Positions 55,811 through 62,980 of a stretch of DNA of 64,000 nucleotides are shown piece by piece. Position numbers and translations under genes: made by a program. Position 1 is the stretch's first letter. Every line of letters begins with the position of its first letter. The notes under the pieces were generated by a model. That model had not been told where the DNA came from. It searched no databases and was given only the letters and a program-made list of their open reading frames with translations. The stretch covers positions 62,001-126,000 of the forward strand of contig NZ_NRRF01000002.1 in assembly GCF_016583565.1 (NCBI RefSeq), given 5' to 3'. Source of the stretch: Thiocystis violacea. GTDB lineage: Bacteria; Pseudomonadota; Gammaproteobacteria; Chromatiales; Chromatiaceae.

Positions 55811-56700
55811 AGTATCACATCGAGCGTGATTGCCGCATGCGTTTCAGTGTCCCGGCGCGTGAGCATCATCTCCAGATTCGCTTGGTACCCTGGCACGACG
55901 ATAGCCAGTCACTCATCCGCGTCGCCTTGAGGGTCGAGCCCGATACCACGCCTGTTGCCGCCTTCGACTGCTTTGGGAACCTGTCTCATCACTTCGCGGT
56001 TCTTGGCGCGCATGAGGAGCTGAGCTTCTCGATGCGGGCGGAGGTCCAGACGCGCCGTGACAACCCCTTCGAGTTCGAGCCGGTCGAGCCCGCGCGTGAG
56101 ATGGAGTGGATCGCGCATCGCCTGCGTCAGACGCCCAGGCTGTGGGACTTCATCCTGCACCATGGCGACCTGACGCCCACACTGCCGGCCGAAATCCACG
56201 GCCATTCACTCCCCGTCTTCCACGAGGGAACGCCGCTGCTCCGGCAGGTGCAGGACGCCATGCACTGGACGCGCACCATCGCCGATTACGACGCCAGCTG
56301 CGATACCTCGGTGACGGCCCTGCCGGCGCTCTTCGAGGCACGCAAAGGCACGGCTGGCGATCTGGCCCACCTACTGATCGCCCTGGTTCGTAAGTGGCAG
56401 GTGCCAGCGCGTTTCGTTTCCGGTTACATCGATGCCGCCTATTTCGACGTCGATGGCGAGCCGACCGGTGAGCATCCGCCGTGTCCGCAGTCCATTCATC
56501 ACTGGGCCGAGGTTCTGATTCCCGGCGGAGGCTGGGTCGGCTTCGATCCGGCGCTCGACCTCTTGGCCGATGCCACCTACATGCGCGTTGCCGTCGGCCG
56601 GGACGGCAAGGATATCCAAGCGCTCAGACAGAACTGCAAGGGCCAGGCGGCGGACATCGAGTTCGACGAGACGTTGAGCGTCTCGCGCATCTCGGCCTAG
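55807..56700 (+). CDS. Transglutaminase-fold protein lacking the catalytic Cys
   Basis: 297 residues. N-terminal beta domain (about 1-95), then a transglutaminase-like core. The block ARKGTAGDLAHLLIALVRKW (179-198) corresponds to the usual G-V-C-Q-D motif, but the catalytic Cys position is Ala183. The His (SIHHWAEV, 231/232) and Asp (FDPAL, 247) of the triad remain, as does VPARFVSGYI. A thiol-dependent reaction is therefore doubtful; it may be a binding or regulatory version. GTG start with 4-nt overlap on the alpha-E gene. Confidence 0.85.
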   Translation: MKYHIERDCRMRFSVPAREHHLQIRLVPWHDDSQSLIRVALRVEPDTTPVAAFDCFGNLSHHFAVLGAHEELSFSMRAEVQTRRDNPFEFEPVEPAREMEWIAHRLRQTPRLWDFILHHGDLTPTLPAEIHGHSLPVFHEGTPLLRQVQDAMHWTRTIADYDASCDTSVTALPALFEARKGTAGDLAHLLIALVRKWQVPARFVSGYIDAAYFDVDGEPTGEHPPCPQSIHHWAEVLIPGGGWVGFDPALDLLADATYMRVAVGRDGKDIQALRQNCKGQAADIEFDETLSVSRISA

Positions 56701-56817
56701 GTCATCCGGCGTTGCCGTGGATGCGCCGCTCGCTGGCTCGTCTCTGCCAGTGGGCTCGTGAGGCTGCGAGGAGGGCAGGGTCCATGAACACTTCCCGCGG
56801 GCTGTGGCGTTAGCGGG

Positions 56818-57240
56818 TTAGTTTTGGACTTTGGATGCCCGCGTCAGTTCGGCGAAGCGGACGCCACGCAGTCCGCCGATTTCCAGGCTGAGGCGTTCGA
56901 TTTCCGCTGGCATGCCGCGGATGATGATGGTCTCGAGACAGTTGTGGTGGTCCATGTGCACGTGGGTGGTCGCGACGACGTGGACGTACTGACGGTGCTG
57001 GATGTCGAGGATGTGCTGCGTCAGCTCACGCTGGTGGTGGTCGTAGACGATGGTGAGCACGCCAGCGACTTCCTCGTCGCCACGCTCCCAGATGTCTTCG
57101 ACGATGCGCTCGCGGATCAGATCACGGACCAGTTCTGAGCGCGAGGCGTAGCCTTTGTTGACGACCCGGTCATCGAGTTCGTCCAGCAGTGGCTTGGGTA
57201 AGGAGACGCTGAAGCGGATGGTTTCGTCTGAGCTTGGCAT
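56818..57240 (-). CDS. nikR: Nickel-responsive transcriptional regulator NikR
   Basis: 140 residues. Ribbon-helix-helix DNA-binding domain (about 7-50, [17 protein letters not shown]) and an ACT-like nickel domain. The nickel ligands His82, His93, His95 and Cys101 keep the exact spacing of E. coli His76, His87, His89 and Cys95. NikR represses nickel uptake when Ni is plentiful. Its place between the ATP-grasp operon and the hydrogen-sensor genes fits control of nickel supply for NiFe hydrogenase. No nik transporter is adjacent. Confidence 0.94.
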   Translation of the reverse strand: MPSSDETIRFSVSLPKPLLDELDDRVVNKGYASRSELVRDLIRERIVEDIWERGDEEVAGVLTIVYDHHQRELTQHILDIQHRQYVHVVATTHVHMDHHNCLETIIIRGMPAEIERLSLEIGGLRGVRFAELTRASKVQN

Positions 57241-57293
57241 GAGGGGATCTCACCAGGAGATGAACGCTCGCGTGGGCGCGATCCTCAAACAAG

Positions 57294-57326
57294 GAAAGCC
57301 TCGACGCAATGGGCGGCGAGGCTTTC
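57294..57326 (-). terminator. Hairpin between the small peptide gene and nikR
   Basis: Perfect 10-bp inverted repeat (GAAAGCCTCG and complement) around a 13-nt loop, 22 bp after the stop of the 57-residue ORF. Downstream on the minus strand the sequence is moderately T-rich. It probably ends the short transcript before nikR. Confidence 0.65.
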
Positions 57327-57347
57327 TAGAAAGGCCTGAGATCCTGC

Positions 57348-57521
57348 TCAGCGTACGGAGGCATCGTGCGCCTTGCCGCTATCCTGCTGAATGGCCTGAA
57401 CTTCAACGATTGGCTCTTTGCTTGCCTCTGCGGCCAGGCGATCCTCTTGGGACATGACCATGGTCGTTTGTACACCGCCGACGAGGACGGCGACTGCTGC
57501 GAGGATTCCAAGGACTCCCAT
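57348..57521 (-). CDS. 57-residue single-pass membrane peptide
   Basis: ATG 57521 to TGA 57348. The first 20 residues form one hydrophobic helix (GVLGILAAVAVLVGGVQTTM), followed by a charged tail with Glu, Lys and Gln (SQEDRLAAEASKEPIVEVQ). GGAGAAG lies 4 nt before the ATG. A near-consensus promoter and a hairpin terminator flank it, so it is probably a real independent gene. No family recognised. It stands between nikR and hupT, so a role in nickel or hydrogen metabolism is possible but unproven. Confidence 0.65.
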   Translation of the reverse strand: MGVLGILAAVAVLVGGVQTTMVMSQEDRLAAEASKEPIVEVQAIQQDSGKAHDASVR

Positions 57522-57561
57522 GTGACTTCTCCGTACTGCTGTGTTGACTCTATGGTTTGTT

Positions 57562-57589
57562 ATTATATAAGCATGTTCTAATTTATCAA
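57562..57589 (-). promoter_or_regulatory. Near-consensus sigma-70 promoter of the small peptide gene
   Basis: On the minus strand TTGATA (57584-57589) and TATAAT (57562-57567) with a 16-bp spacer, in a markedly AT-rich patch. It points at the 57-residue ORF starting about 40 bp downstream. It is the best -10/-35 pair seen in the window. Confidence 0.8.
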
Positions 57590-57768
57590 GCCCTATCTTG
57601 TGCGCTAGGTCTCCTTCTTGGCCCGCGTGCTGTTCGCTTCAGGGGGTCGGACGCGTAGTGCATTGGACCTGACGTCGCTGAGTGGCCGGCTTTGCGAAGT
57701 GCTATTGTTCGCTGTCATAACGGCCTGCAACCAGGCCTGAAGCACGAGGTCCCTTTCTGACGGAATCG

Positions 57769-59148
57769 ATGGACAAGCCTGAGCTCGACTCGCATCCAAG
57801 CCCGATTGCGCCTAGCGCCGGGCGAGATCGCGCGCGGCCTGGAATCGACGCGGACGGTCGGCAGGATGCGCTCTGGATCGAGGTCATCCGCAAGATGGAT
57901 GAGACCTACGCGGATCTGGTGCGCTATCAGGTCGAGTTGGAGGAGAAGAATAGCGCCTTGGAGGCCGCGCATCAGTTCATCTCGAGCGTCCTCGCCTCCA
58001 TGACGGACGTGCTCATCGTCTGTGATATCAAGGGTCGTATCGAGGAGGTCAATCCGGCACTAGAGACCCTGACTGGGCTGCCCGAGGAATCCCTGATCGG
58101 CCGACCCTTTCAGGCGCTCCTGACCAGGGAGTGTCTGGAACTGGCCAGCGGCTTCGCCGAGAAGATCCGCAACGATGCGGTGCATGACTGCGAGCTGACG
58201 CTGCGCGCGGCGCGGGAGGAGGTGCCGCTTGCGGTCAATTGCACCTCCCGTTACGACGCGCGTGGGCGCCTGGTCGGTATGGTCCTGATCGGCCGGCCGG
58301 TGGGTGAGCTGCGACGTGCCTACGAGGCGTTGAATCAGGCGCATTACGAGTTGAAGCAGGCGCAGCGCCAGCTGATCAGCGCCGAGAAGATGGCTTCGCT
58401 CGGACGTCTGGTCGCCGGCGTCGCGCATGAACTCAACAACCCCATCAGCTTCGTCTATGGCAACGTGCACGCCATGGGGCGCTACCGCAAACGGCTGCGC
58501 ACCTATTGCGACGCAGTGGATGCGTCCGATCCTCCAGAGTCGCTCAAGGCGCTGAAGGCGGAGCTGCGTATCGAGCGCTTGCTCGACGATCTCGACCCCC
58601 TGATCCGCGGCACCCTCGAAGGGGCCGAGCGCGTCCGCGACGTGGTTCAGGACTTGCGCCGTTTCTCCAGCGGTCAGCAAGGTGAGCGCTCACGCTTCGA
58701 TCTCGTCCATGTGGTCGAGACGGCGATTCACTGGGTGACCAAGGGCAAGCATCCGGCGGTGCGCGTGGAGCTTGAGCTGCCCGAGCGGCTCGAAATCCTC
58801 GGTCATGCCGGACAGATCCACCAGGTGGTGATGAATCTGGTGCAGAACGCGCTGGATGCCCTCGAAGAGGTGGCGCAGCCTGAGATCCGTATCCGCCTCG
58901 ATGTGCTGCAGGCGGCGCGATCCGGCCCGCCCGTCGTGCGGCTGACGGTGGACGATAATGGCCCGGGCATCGCGGAGGCTGATCTGCTGCGTGTCTTCGA
59001 TCCCTTCTTCACCACCAAGCCTGTCGGGCAGGGAACTGGGTTGGGCCTGTCCATCAGCTACGGCATCGTGACCGACCATGGCGGGCGCTTGCGTGCCGAG
59101 AATCGCGCCGATGGGGGCGCCAGACTGATCATGGAGCTTCCTGCATGA
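57769..59148 (+). CDS. hupT: Soluble PAS histidine kinase of the H2-sensing system (HupT/HoxJ)
   Basis: 459 residues with no membrane helix. A coiled-coil start (about 40-70), PAS domain (about 65-178, VLIVCDIKGRIEEVNPALET), HisKA with phospho-His220 (VAGVAHELNNPISFVYGN) and HATPase_c with N-box (NLVQNALDAL), G1 (DDNGPGI) and G2 (GQGTGLGLSIS). In Rhodobacter and Ralstonia HupT/HoxJ is controlled by the regulatory hydrogenase and phosphorylates the NtrC-type regulator HupR/HoxA. The next gene is the hydrogenase small subunit, overlapping by 4 nt. No HupR is in the window. Confidence 0.92.
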   Translation: MDKPELDSHPSPIAPSAGRDRARPGIDADGRQDALWIEVIRKMDETYADLVRYQVELEEKNSALEAAHQFISSVLASMTDVLIVCDIKGRIEEVNPALETLTGLPEESLIGRPFQALLTRECLELASGFAEKIRNDAVHDCELTLRAAREEVPLAVNCTSRYDARGRLVGMVLIGRPVGELRRAYEALNQAHYELKQAQRQLISAEKMASLGRLVAGVAHELNNPISFVYGNVHAMGRYRKRLRTYCDAVDASDPPESLKALKAELRIERLLDDLDPLIRGTLEGAERVRDVVQDLRRFSSGQQGERSRFDLVHVVETAIHWVTKGKHPAVRVELELPERLEILGHAGQIHQVVMNLVQNALDALEEVAQPEIRIRLDVLQAARSGPPVVRLTVDDNGPGIAEADLLRVFDPFFTTKPVGQGTGLGLSISYGIVTDHGGRLRAENRADGGARLIMELPA

Positions 59149-60152
59149 CAGGGCGCGCGCGCGTCCTCTGGCTGCAATCGGGCGGTTGCGGCGGCTGCAC
59201 CATGTCGCTGCTCTGTGCGCAGTCGCCGTCCCTCCCGGACGCGCTCGAGGCCGCCAGCGTCGAGCTGGTCTGGCACCCGGCGTTGAGCGAGGCGAGCGGG
59301 GATGAAGTGGTGGATCTCCTGGGCGCCATGGAGCGGGGGGATGTCGCCCTGGATATCCTCTGTGTCGAGGGCGCCTTGCTGCGCGGACCCAATGGCACCG
59401 GGCGTTTCCATCTCTTCGCGGGGACTGATCGACCGATGACCGACTGGGTCAAGGCGCTGGCGGCCAGGGCCGGCTGCGTCGTTGCGGTGGGCAGTTGCGC
59501 CGCCTTTGGGGGCATCAGTGCGGGCGGTCAGAATCCCGCCGATGCCTGCGGACTCCAGTTCGACGGTGTCCACGCCGGTGGATTGCTCGGTGCGCACTTC
59601 CGTGCAACCGCTGGGCTGCCGGTGGTGAATATCGCCGGCTGTCCGACCCATCCCAACTGGGTGATCGAGACGTTGGCAGCCTTGGCGGCCAGGGCGCTCA
59701 CGGCGGCGGACCTGGATCCTTGCCAACGCCCGCGCATGTTCTACGACCATCTCGTTCATCACGGTTGCCCGCGCAACGAGTTCTATGAGTACAAGGCCAG
59801 TGCGGTCAAACCCTCTGATCTGGGGTGTTTGATGGAGCACCTGGGTTGCCTGGGCACTCAGGCGCATGCGGACTGCAACACGCGCCTCTGGAACGGCGAG
59901 GGTTCTTGTACCCGGGGCGGTTATGCCTGTATCAACTGCACGGCCCCCGAGTTCGAGGATCCGGGTCACGCCTTTCAGCAGACCCCGAACATCGCCGGCA
60001 TCCCCATCGGTTTGCCGACGGACATGCCCAAGGCCTGGTTCGTTGCCCTGGCCTCGCTCTCCAAGGCCGCGACGCCCGAACGTCTGAGGCGCAATGCGGT
60101 CGCGGACCACCTCGTCGTGCCGCCCGGGGTGCGCAATCCCCACCGTCGATAG
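59145..60152 (+). CDS. hupU: Regulatory [NiFe]-hydrogenase small subunit (HupU/HoxB)
   Basis: 335 residues. Starts MTGRARVLWLQSGGCGGCTMS with proximal-cluster Cys15 and Cys18, and further cluster Cys in AVGSCAAFGG, IAGCPTHPNW, HHGCPRNEFYEYKAS, HLGCLGTQAHADCN and GYACINCTAPEF. There is no Tat signal peptide and no membrane anchor, unlike energy-conserving uptake hydrogenases. This points to the cytosolic H2 sensor. ATGA overlap with hupT. Confidence 0.93.
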   Translation: MTGRARVLWLQSGGCGGCTMSLLCAQSPSLPDALEAASVELVWHPALSEASGDEVVDLLGAMERGDVALDILCVEGALLRGPNGTGRFHLFAGTDRPMTDWVKALAARAGCVVAVGSCAAFGGISAGGQNPADACGLQFDGVHAGGLLGAHFRATAGLPVVNIAGCPTHPNWVIETLAALAARALTAADLDPCQRPRMFYDHLVHHGCPRNEFYEYKASAVKPSDLGCLMEHLGCLGTQAHADCNTRLWNGEGSCTRGGYACINCTAPEFEDPGHAFQQTPNIAGIPIGLPTDMPKAWFVALASLSKAATPERLRRNAVADHLVVPPGVRNPHRR

Positions 60153-60173
60153 CCTGCGGAGACGCGCGTCCAT

Positions 60174-61670
60174 GTGCCTCGGACTCTTCTGCTCAATGCC
60201 AACTCAGGCGTCGTTCCGGCAGTGACCCGCATCGTTGTCGGCCCCTTCAATCGCGTCGAGGGCGACCTCGAGGTGCGCCTCGACGTCGATGGCGATCGCG
60301 TGCGCGAGGCCTGGGTCGTCTCGCCGCTCTATCGCGGCTTCGAGCAGATGCTGCTCGGTAAGGCGCCCTTGGACGCCTTGGTCATCGCGCCGCGAATCTG
60401 CGGGATCTGCTCCGTCTCCCAGTCCATGGCGGCCGCATACGCCTTGGCGCAGGCTCAGGGGCTGCAGATGCCGCGCAACGGGCAACGGGCCACCAACCTC
60501 ATTCTCGCTTGCGAGAACTTGGCTGACCACTTGACCCATTTCTACCTCTTCTTCATGCCCGATTTCGCGCGGCCGGTCTATGCGGATCAATCTTGGTATG
60601 CCGGGGTCGTCGAGCGCTTCCGTGCCGGGACTGGCAGCGCGTTGCGAGAGGTCTTGCCGGGACGGGCGCAGCTCCTGCATCTGATGGGGCTGATGGCGGG
60701 CAAGTGGCCGCATAGCCTGAGTCTCCAGCCCGGTGGATCGACCCGTGCCGTGCAGCCGCAGGAGCGGATCCGCCTGGGCATGATTCTGGCCGGCGTTCGG
60801 CAGCTGCTCGAGCGGACGACCTTCGGTGACAGGCTGGAGACCATCGCGGGGCTCGATTCGGCCGCGGCACTCGCGGTCTGGCGTGACGCGGCGCCGCCGG
60901 ATTCGAGTGATTTTCGCCGCTTTCTGCACCTTGCCGACGCATTGGATCTGACGACCCTCGGTCGGGGTGTGGATCGCTTCATGAGCGTCGGCAGCTACCC
61001 GCTCGATGGGCGTCGCTGCTTCGCGCGGGGGCTCTGGTGGAACGGACTCCAGCCGCTCGATTTGGCGGGCATCACCGAGGATCTCTCGCACAGTTGGATG
61101 TTCGGGGGCGTGGAGCCCCAGCATCCGAGTGCGGGAAACACCGTGCCGGTCGCGGAAAAGCCCGGTGCCTATACCTGGTGCAAGGCGCCGCGGTTGCGGG
61201 GTGAGGCGGTCGAAGTGGGTGCGTTGGCACGACAGCTCGTGGATGGGCAGCCGCTGATGCGTGCGCTGGTGGCGGCGTCAGGTGGTAATGTCGCCAACCG
61301 GGTGATCGCGCGTCTCATCGAGGCGGCGCGCATCCTGGTCGAGATGGAGTCCTGGGTCCGCGCGCTGCGGCCCGGTGAGCCCTTCTGCGACCACGCCGTG
61401 ATTCCGGATGAGGCTCAGGGGGTGGGGCTGGTGGAGGCTGCGCGCGGTAGCCTCGGTCATTGGCTGCGGATTCGCAACGGCCGGATCCTGAACTATCAGA
61501 TCATCGCGCCCACGACCTGGAACTTCTCTCCGCGCGACCACCAGGGTTTGCCTGGACCTCTCGAGCAGGCCCTCGTCGGGGCGCCGGTGCGTCCCGGCGA
61601 GCGCACACCGGTTGCCGTTCAGCACATCGTTCGCTCGTTCGACCCCTGCATGGTCTGCACGGTGCATTGA
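60174..61670 (+). CDS. hupV: Regulatory [NiFe]-hydrogenase large subunit (HupV/HoxC)
   Basis: 498 residues carrying the NiFe site. N-terminal motif RICGICSVSQS (Cys76, Cys79) and C-terminal motif DPCMVCTVH (Cys492, Cys495), where the chain ends exactly at His498. Catalytic hydrogenases have an extra peptide after this His that a maturation protease removes; its absence is characteristic of H2-sensing hydrogenases. GTG 60174 with GGAG upstream was used; GTG 60222 would give about 482 residues, nearer the length of known HoxC, and is a serious alternative. Nickel for the site links it to nikR. Confidence 0.94.
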   Translation: MPRTLLLNANSGVVPAVTRIVVGPFNRVEGDLEVRLDVDGDRVREAWVVSPLYRGFEQMLLGKAPLDALVIAPRICGICSVSQSMAAAYALAQAQGLQMPRNGQRATNLILACENLADHLTHFYLFFMPDFARPVYADQSWYAGVVERFRAGTGSALREVLPGRAQLLHLMGLMAGKWPHSLSLQPGGSTRAVQPQERIRLGMILAGVRQLLERTTFGDRLETIAGLDSAAALAVWRDAAPPDSSDFRRFLHLADALDLTTLGRGVDRFMSVGSYPLDGRRCFARGLWWNGLQPLDLAGITEDLSHSWMFGGVEPQHPSAGNTVPVAEKPGAYTWCKAPRLRGEAVEVGALARQLVDGQPLMRALVAASGGNVANRVIARLIEAARILVEMESWVRALRPGEPFCDHAVIPDEAQGVGLVEAARGSLGHWLRIRNGRILNYQIIAPTTWNFSPRDHQGLPGPLEQALVGAPVRPGERTPVAVQHIVRSFDPCMVCTVH

Positions 61671-61758
61671 TGGCGTGCTGCCTGCGTTCAGCGTCTGCAG
61701 GATGGGGTTGAGTCCCGGCTTCGCGCGGAGACTCGTATGACGCCGATATCCGGGCGCG

Positions 61759-62157
61759 CTATCGGTGACCTTGGCCCTCGCAGGCGTGCTTGCAATCGTT
61801 GTAGCGATTGGCGCAATAGCCATAGAGGTTCTCGGCGCATGGCCACCAGGGGTAGCCGCAGTCGCTTGAATTCCACGCCGAGGCGAGACACCAGCGGTAG
61901 TCGCGGAACGACTGGTCATAGCCGGCTTGGCACTGACGATAGTCATATCGGGCGTCCGCGTTGCAGCTCTCCTTGGCGGTTCGGCACTGCTCGACGCAGC
62001 TGATCTCGGCGAACTGCTGGGGCAGTGTCGCATCCAGCACCAGGGGTTTCGCACACCCGGCGAGCCAGAGAAGCGAAAGCAGAGCGATCCCGACGCCAAC
62101 GGCAGTGCGATCGACGCGCAGGGTGCGGAAGGAAGGGAAGCAGGTCTTGGGCTTCAT
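61759..62157 (-). CDS. Ten-cysteine lipoprotein (twin CX3C type), copy B
   Basis: 132 residues. Signal sequence (VGVGIALLSLLWLAGC) with lipobox WLAGC, then ten cysteines ordered CX3CX6CX10CX13C - CX9CX6CX7CX6CX3C. The first five and last four spacings are the same as in the gene at 30198-30638, while most other residues differ; this copy is richer in Tyr and Trp. GGAG 8 nt before ATG 62157. A disulfide-bonded, helical-hairpin envelope protein is predicted. It converges on hupV. Confidence 0.72.
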   Translation of the reverse strand: MKPKTCFPSFRTLRVDRTAVGVGIALLSLLWLAGCAKPLVLDATLPQQFAEISCVEQCRTAKESCNADARYDYRQCQAGYDQSFRDYRWCLASAWNSSDCGYPWWPCAENLYGYCANRYNDCKHACEGQGHR

Positions 62158-62333
62158 CTCGGTCACTCCAGATCGGTCAGCGAATGCAGGATGCGTCTCC
62201 TTGACGCATGGCCCTGAACTTTAGCCGGAAATAGGCGTACTGTGCACCTTTAATGACCAACGGCCACACCAGGCGTCTGGATCAGGGTAAACTTCTTATC
62301 CGTTCGATCTCTATGGCTAAGCGGAGAGAGCCT

Positions 62334-62909
62334 ATGTTTAGAGAGCTGATGTTTAGAGCGCCCATGTTTCGATTCGTCGCCATTGTTGCCGGCCTGTCCT
62401 CGCTGCTCGGTGGCTGCGTCTTGCTGCCTCCAAACCATCAAGGCGGCATCGCGACCACGGTCTCCCCCGAGGAATACGGCCAGCGGCTCTGCAGGCATCT
62501 GGACTTGGATGACTATGCCGGCTGTCTGAGCGAAGTCCTCGAGTATTTCGAAACACCGCATCCGGATCGGATCCCGCCCGGTCACTCCACGTCTGGCCCG
62601 ATTGCCGTGATGCTAGAGGACGAGGTCTATCGCGGCCACTACGACTCCATGCCTCCCTTCTCGGCAAGCTTTCGGGTCTCCAACGGGGTGAATTCCTGCA
62701 GCGCGAGCTATAACGCGGGGGCGGGTTCGCAAGATGCCTTGTTCGACGTCTATTGCAATGACGGCCGCAGCGGCTGGGCCGATCTCATTCTGGCGATGGA
62801 CGGGCGCAATGGCATCGGTCGGCTGGCGCTCGACGATGGCTCGCAGGGTGACGTCGTCTTTGGCTACCTGCCGCTCGGACAGGCCGAGCCCTATCCCTAC
62901 CGCCCCTAA
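62334..62909 (+). CDS. Hypothetical lipoprotein with repeated start codons
   Basis: 191 residues. The N-terminus repeats Met-Phe-Arg three times (MFRELMFRAPMFRFV) before the hydrophobic stretch and lipobox LLGGC. GGAGAGAG lies just before ATG 62334; ATGs at 62349 and 62364 are also possible. The mature part has paired Cys (RLCRHLDLDDYAGCL and VNSCSASYN...VYCNDG) and a beta-rich end. Function unknown. Confidence 0.65.
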   Translation: MFRELMFRAPMFRFVAIVAGLSSLLGGCVLLPPNHQGGIATTVSPEEYGQRLCRHLDLDDYAGCLSEVLEYFETPHPDRIPPGHSTSGPIAVMLEDEVYRGHYDSMPPFSASFRVSNGVNSCSASYNAGAGSQDALFDVYCNDGRSGWADLILAMDGRNGIGRLALDDGSQGDVVFGYLPLGQAEPYPYRP

Positions 62910-62980
62910 GGCGCGTGACTGGCGGCAGGGGGCTGTCCTCATGGTGCCTGTGCCAGCCAGCCGCGCGTCTCGACTGTCTC

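Noticed and set aside
57660-57700. Possible sigma-54 promoter before hupT (TGGCCGGCTTTGC)
   Set aside because: GG and GC are only 8 bp apart, not the required 10, so it is not an RpoN site.
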